Source: Actinopolymorpha alba DSM 45243
GTDB lineage: Bacteria; Actinomycetota; Actinomycetes; Propionibacteriales; Actinopolymorphaceae
Assembly: GCF_000373925.1 (NCBI RefSeq)
Contig: NZ_KB892709.1
Span: forward strand, 14,259 to 78,258
Reading direction: 5' to 3'
Length of the DNA: 64,000 nt
The notes beneath the pieces were generated by a model, which made no database searches, was not told the DNA's origin, and worked only from the letters and a program-made list of their open reading frames with translations. Position numbers and translations under genes: made by a program. Positions 60,298 through 64,000 of the stretch are shown one piece after another; within the stretch, counting starts at the first letter, position 1; every line of letters begins with the position of its first letter.

Positions 60298-61644
60298 ATG
60301 ACCACTTCTGATCCCGTGCGTTTCGGCCGCCGCGCCCTGCTCGGCGCCGCTGCGGCTGTCGGCGGTGGGCTCGCCTTGTCCGCCTGTGGCGGCAGCCACG
60401 GCCCGGGTCCGGGCCCGGGCCAGGCGACGGCGACCGGCAAGGGCGGCGCCGAGGGCTACGACGGCCCTCCCGTCGAGCTGAAGTACTGGAACGGCCTCAC
60501 CGGCGGCGATGGCCCGGTGATGAAGAAGTTGGCCGCCAAGTTCATGGACGCCCATCCGAAGATCAAGGTCACCACCACGTCGATCGCGTGGGCCGACCTG
60601 TTCCAGAAGCTGCCGGCCGCGGTGCAGAGCGGCCGCGCGCCTGACATCTGCCTGATGCACACCGCCGACATCGCCACCAACGCGGCCCGCCAGGTGGTTC
60701 AGCCGATCGACGACGTGGTCAAGGGTCTCGGGCTCGCTGCCGCCGACTACGCAGACCTCGTCTGGAAGGCGACCTTCTACAAGGACAAGCAGTACGCCAT
60801 CCCGCTGGACATCCACCCTGCGGGCCTCTACTACAACAAGAAGGTGCTGACCCAGGTCGGCGCCGATCCGACCAAGCCGCCAACCACCAAGGACGAGTTC
60901 ATGGCTGTCCTTGACAAGTGCAAGTCCAAGGGCGTCAAGGGCTACTGGGTGAGCGCGCTGAGCATCGGCGGCCTGGTCGCGCAGTCGATGATCTTCCAGA
61001 ACGGCGGCTACATGATCAGCGAGGACGGCACCAAGACCGGCTTCGCCGACCAGCCGGCGATCGACGCGATCACGTACTTCAAGAGCCTGATCGACGACGG
61101 CTACTCGCCGAAGAACGCTGCCGGCGACGGCGACTGGGTCTCCTTCAGCAACAGCAAGGCGGCCTTCATGATCAGCGGCCCGTGGATGGTCACCCCGTGC
61201 AAGGAGGCCAAGGGTCTGGACTGGGGCTGTGCACCGATCCCGGTGCTCGGATCGCAGCAGCAGACGTGGGCGGGTTCGCACTGCTTCACGCTGCCGCGGC
61301 AGACCAACCAGGACAAGAACAAGGCGACGGCGGCCCGCGTCTTCGTCAACTGGATGAGCCAGAACTCCGTCGGCTGGGCCGAGGCTGGGATGGTGCCGGC
61401 GCGCCGATCGGTCCGCGAGTCGCCCGAGTTCGCCCAGTACGCCGAGGTGAAGCAGTTCGAGAAGATGATCGAGTGGGCGCACTTCCCGCCCAACGTGCCG
61501 GGCTCCGGTGACACCGACCCCGAGTGGTCCAAGGCCGTCAGCCTCGCGGTGACCGGAAAGAAGCCGATCGCGCAGGCGCTGCAGGGTGCGGCGCAGAAGG
61601 GTGATCAGATCCTCACGGCGAACAAGAAGAAGTACGGCGGATGA
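60298..61644 (+). CDS. extracellular solute-binding lipoprotein of a sugar ABC transporter
   Basis: The 448-residue protein has a twin-arginine-type signal (RFGRRALLGAAAAVGGG) ending in the lipobox LSAC, with the lipidated Cys near residue 30 and a Gly-Pro-rich linker (GPGPGPG). The rest is a family 1 sugar-binding fold (VELKYWNGLTGGDGPVMKKL, APDICLMHTADI, VMISGPW-type AAFMISGPWMVT). It lies 18 bases after the arabinofuranosidase and before two permeases, so it probably binds arabinose-containing oligosaccharides. Confidence 0.92.
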   Translation: MTTSDPVRFGRRALLGAAAAVGGGLALSACGGSHGPGPGPGQATATGKGGAEGYDGPPVELKYWNGLTGGDGPVMKKLAAKFMDAHPKIKVTTTSIAWADLFQKLPAAVQSGRAPDICLMHTADIATNAARQVVQPIDDVVKGLGLAAADYADLVWKATFYKDKQYAIPLDIHPAGLYYNKKVLTQVGADPTKPPTTKDEFMAVLDKCKSKGVKGYWVSALSIGGLVAQSMIFQNGGYMISEDGTKTGFADQPAIDAITYFKSLIDDGYSPKNAAGDGDWVSFSNSKAAFMISGPWMVTPCKEAKGLDWGCAPIPVLGSQQQTWAGSHCFTLPRQTNQDKNKATAARVFVNWMSQNSVGWAEAGMVPARRSVRESPEFAQYAEVKQFEKMIEWAHFPPNVPGSGDTDPEWSKAVSLAVTGKKPIAQALQGAAQKGDQILTANKKKYGG

Positions 61645-61672
61645 GCGGCGGAAGCGACCGGGAGCGCCAGTC

Positions 61673-62572
61673 GTGAGCCGGACTGCGTTGCGACACCACC
61701 ATCCCGTGACGCCGTACCTGTTCGTTGCGCCCTACGTGGTGCTGCTGGTGACCTTCCTGGTGGGGCCCGCGGTCTTCGGTATCTGGATGAGCCTGCACAA
61801 CTGGGACTTCATGCTGCCGGGTAAGCCATGGGTGGGGTTGCAGAACTATCGCGATCTGCTCGACTCCGGCTCGGTGATCTTCCATCCGTTCTGGAACGGC
61901 ATGAAGAACACCTTCGTGTTTGTGCTGATCAGCGTGCCGTTCCTGGTCGTGATCCCGCTGCTGTTGTCGCTGCTGCTCAACCAGAAGTTCGCCGGGCGCA
62001 CCTTCTTCCGTGCGGTCGTGTTCACTCCGTTCGTGCTCGGGGTCGCGGTGGTCGGCCTGCTCTTCGGCTACCTCTTCGACCCCGCGGTCGGGCTGATCAA
62101 CGGCATCCTGAACGGGGTCGGGCTGCCGAAGGTCGACTGGCTGACCACCCAGCCGCAGGCCTGGATCACGATCGTGATCATGACAATCTGGTGGACGATC
62201 GGCTTCAATGCGGTGATTTTCCTGGCCGGGTTGCAGGGCCTGCCCGGAGAGCTGTACGAGGCGGCGGAGCTGGATGGTGCCGGCCGGTGGGCGAGGTTCC
62301 GCTTCGTCACCGTGCCGGGCCTCCGCAATGTCTTCCTGTTCGTGGTGACGACAACCATTCTTGCCAGCGCGAACCTGTTCGGACAGCCGTACATCTTGAC
62401 CAAGGGGGGCCCGGGCGACAGCACCACGACGGCGATCATGGCGATGACCAACGAGGGCCTGCGCGGCTTCCGGATGGGCACCGCCGCGGCGATGAGCTAC
62501 ATGCTGGCGCTGGCCCTGGCGATCATCTCCATCGCCAACTTCCTGATCATGCGGGAGCGCAAACCGTCATGA
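61673..62572 (+). CDS. sugar ABC transporter permease (MalF/UgpA type)
   Basis: The 299-residue protein has six membrane helices. The EAA coupling loop is EAAELDGAGRWARFRFVTVP. PYLFVAPYVVLLVTFLVGPA at the N-terminus is typical of carbohydrate uptake transporters of the CUT1 family. The GTG at 61673 is chosen because the upstream frame is arginine-rich and overlaps the binding protein. It overlaps the next permease by four bases. Confidence 0.92.
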   Translation: MSRTALRHHHPVTPYLFVAPYVVLLVTFLVGPAVFGIWMSLHNWDFMLPGKPWVGLQNYRDLLDSGSVIFHPFWNGMKNTFVFVLISVPFLVVIPLLLSLLLNQKFAGRTFFRAVVFTPFVLGVAVVGLLFGYLFDPAVGLINGILNGVGLPKVDWLTTQPQAWITIVIMTIWWTIGFNAVIFLAGLQGLPGELYEAAELDGAGRWARFRFVTVPGLRNVFLFVVTTTILASANLFGQPYILTKGGPGDSTTTAIMAMTNEGLRGFRMGTAAAMSYMLALALAIISIANFLIMRERKPS

Positions 62573-63483
62573 CGACGACCAAGTCGATCACCAGCAGTCG
62601 ATCCGGCGCCGACTCGTCCGCCGAGCCCGGCGGGCGAGCTCGCCGCCGGCGGGCCCACTCCCGGACCAGTGTGGGGCCGCTGACCTACGTCGCAATGACA
62701 GCGATCTCGTTGATCTTTGTGCTGCCGCTGCTGTGGATGCTGCTCACCACGTTCAAGACCGAGTCCGACGCCCGCTCGATCCCGATCCGGGTCATGCCCA
62801 GCGAATGGACGCTACGGGCGTACACGGTGATCTTCGACGACCCCGCGAACCCGGTCTACACCTGGTTGTTCAACTCGCTGGTAGTCGCAGTGCTGCACAT
62901 GCTGCTCAACCTGGTGGTAGCGGCGATGGCGGCCTACGCGTTGTCCCGGATGCGCTTCGCCGGCCGGAATCTGCTCTTCGGCGTACTGATCGCCACGCTC
63001 TTCGTCCCCGGCTTCATCTTCTTCATGCCGAACTACCTCACGATGAGCACGCTCGGCTGGCTGGACAGCTATTGGGCACTGGTGGTGCCGGGTGCGGCGG
63101 GCGCGTTCGGCGTCTTCTTCCTCCGCCAGTTCTTCCTGTCGATCCCGCGCGAGCTGGAGGAGAGCGCCCTGATCGACGGCGCGAACTCGTGGACGATCTT
63201 CACCCGGATCGTGCTGCCGCTCTCGAAGCCCGCGTTGGTGACGCTCGCGGTGCTGAGCTTTCTCGGCTCGTGGAACGACTTCGTCTGGCCGGTGTTCGTG
63301 CTGTTCAGCCCGGACAAGATGACGCTGGCACCCGGCCTGGCGACGCTGCAGGGCGCATACACCACCGACTATCCCGTGGTGATGGCCGGGGCGACCGTGG
63401 CCGCCGTCCCAGTGTTGATCTTGTACGTCGTGGTGCAGCGCTACGTGATCGAGGGCGTCGCCAACAGCGGCCTGAAGGGCTGA
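62569..63483 (+). CDS. sugar ABC transporter permease (MalG/UgpE type)
   Basis: The 304-residue protein has a charged N-terminal tail (residues 1-35), then six helices. The EAA loop is EESALIDGANSWTIFTRIVL. FVLPLLWMLLTTFKTESDAR is typical of the second CUT1 permease. No ATPase gene follows; in actinobacteria a shared MsiK-type ATPase commonly energises such systems, which I infer here. A hairpin follows its stop. Confidence 0.92.
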   Translation: MTTTKSITSSRSGADSSAEPGGRARRRRAHSRTSVGPLTYVAMTAISLIFVLPLLWMLLTTFKTESDARSIPIRVMPSEWTLRAYTVIFDDPANPVYTWLFNSLVVAVLHMLLNLVVAAMAAYALSRMRFAGRNLLFGVLIATLFVPGFIFFMPNYLTMSTLGWLDSYWALVVPGAAGAFGVFFLRQFFLSIPRELEESALIDGANSWTIFTRIVLPLSKPALVTLAVLSFLGSWNDFVWPVFVLFSPDKMTLAPGLATLQGAYTTDYPVVMAGATVAAVPVLILYVVVQRYVIEGVANSGLKG

Positions 63484-63493
63484 CCGCCTAAGG

Positions 63494-63533
63494 CACTGTG
63501 TCTCCTTACGGGCTACGCCACTAGGAGACAGTG
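63494..63533 (+). terminator. hairpin after the sugar ABC transporter operon
   Basis: CACTGTGTCTCCT (63494-63506) pairs with AGGAGACAGTG (63523-63533) with a two-base bulge, eleven bases after the permease stop. It probably ends the operon. Confidence 0.6.
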
Positions 63534-63598
63534 GGACGTTCGTGGCGAGTGCTGTACCCACCTGGGATGTGGAGCCGAGGACGAGTTCGACAAAGCCG

Positions 63599-63634
63599 CC
63601 CATGCCCCGGCCCGGTCGACGACCGGGGCATGGG
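63599..63634. terminator. perfect 12-bp hairpin between convergent units
   Basis: CCCATGCCCCGG (63599-63610) and CCGGGGCATGGG (63623-63634) pair perfectly around 12 bases. It lies between the sugar transporter operon and the convergent gene at the right edge and may end the latter. The 190 bases beyond it hold no recognised gene. Confidence 0.55.
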
Positions 63635-63825
63635 ACCGTTCAGCAACGCAGGGCTGTGGGCGATGTCCTCCGTCGGGTGATGCGCGACACTCGTCCGCCA
63701 ACGGATCTGCGACAGTGGAAAGCGTGGATCGCGCCATGGGCGGGCGTTGACTCGGCGACTCGACGGGATGCCCGGGGTCTCTCAATGGCTCACCGGTCGC
63801 CTTCGCGGGTGCCCGTTTCAGCGCG

Positions 63826-64000
63826 TCACTTCAGCAGAGCGCGATGTGCTGCTTCCGTGACAAGCTGTTGTGCGGTCGCTTCGGGTGTGAGCGCGGATGT
63901 GTCGAACCACCAGCCGACATCGCTGAAGTCCCGTCGCAAGTCGGCCTCGAGCTTGTGGTAGCCGTCGAACTCCCAACGCTCGCTGACTTCACGCGTCGCG
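63826..64000 (-). CDS. C-terminal end of an unidentified protein
   Basis: The reverse strand is open from the window edge to a TGA at 63826, giving 57 residues that end GWFDTSALTPEATAQQLVTE and AAHRALLK. The gene continues beyond the window. The ending faintly resembles small P-loop kinases or nucleotide-handling ATPases (an aspartate followed by TPE-type residues and a terminal helix), but this is too little for an assignment. Confidence 0.4.
   Translation of the reverse strand, partial: ATREVSERWEFDGYHKLEADLRRDFSDVGWWFDTSALTPEATAQQLVTEAAHRALLK

Noticed and set aside
63542-63961. 139-codon frame on the + strand near the right edge
   Set aside because: It reads through a perfect hairpin and is antisense to a better-supported C-terminal coding segment; composition is not protein-like.

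Overview
The window looks like a chromosomal segment of a high-GC actinobacterium. I infer the Propionibacteriales (Actinopolymorpha, Kribbella or Nocardioides relatives) from the gene set and order: clpS-DUF2017-mec-cysO-cysM-murI-MBL hydrolase-rph-rdgB, DUF222 genes, and a GroES-like gene next to DUF3618. No phage, plasmid, insertion sequence or CRISPR array is visible. A recurrent feature is a -10-like hexamer (TANNNT or CANNNT) placed 6 to 8 bases before an ATG or GTG with no ribosome binding site. This suggests many leaderless transcripts and decided several of the starts given here.

0-12.4 kb: the start of a DUF222 gene runs off the left edge. It is followed by a MocR-type regulator divergent from a GNAT acetyltransferase, a PaiB-like flavoprotein, a pair of fused ABC exporters, an ECF sigma/anti-sigma pair, a methyltransferase, and a single-chain molybdenum hydroxylase in which a [2Fe-2S] subunit is fused to an IorB-like subunit. 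12.4-24.4 kb: pncB-pncA (NAD salvage; PncA lacks its usual catalytic lysine) diverges from the conserved clpS to rdgB block. That block carries the Mec/CysO/CysM route of cysteine synthesis. A truncated AbiEi/DUF559-like gene is inserted between mec and cysO, and a 20-codon leaderless reading frame precedes cysO. Two copies of an 86-bp hairpin element flank this region.

24.4-39 kb: a WYL regulator diverges from an oxidoreductase and an HTH_42 protein interrupted by an in-frame stop. Two glycosyltransferase-type genes, tRNA-Leu(UAG), a Bcp peroxiredoxin, and a NikMNQO nickel/cobalt ECF transporter preceded by a sequence matching the Nur box follow. Next come DUF3618, a secreted CSC-motif protein, a GroES-like protein, a FUSC membrane protein and an Mrr-like protein whose nuclease residues are replaced. 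39-46.8 kb: accessory genes with visible lesions (a frameshifted HIT gene and a frameshifted glycosyltransferase), an intact HIT protein, a phosphotransferase, an aldo/keto reductase, a TetR/FAD-monooxygenase pair, and two paralogous membrane proteins of unknown function.

46.8-64 kb: carbohydrate use. A ROK regulator, a sulfatase and a GH51 arabinofuranosidase form one operon, divergent from a second sulfatase; the two promoters share an inverted repeat that contains both -35 elements. A three-gene ABC-2 transporter, a degraded DUF222 gene, a DUF1990 protein and a LacI remnant follow. The second arabinoside locus is a GH51 enzyme with a lipoprotein sugar-binding protein and two permeases. No ATPase is present, so a shared ATPase encoded elsewhere is likely. 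The window ends inside an unidentified gene.
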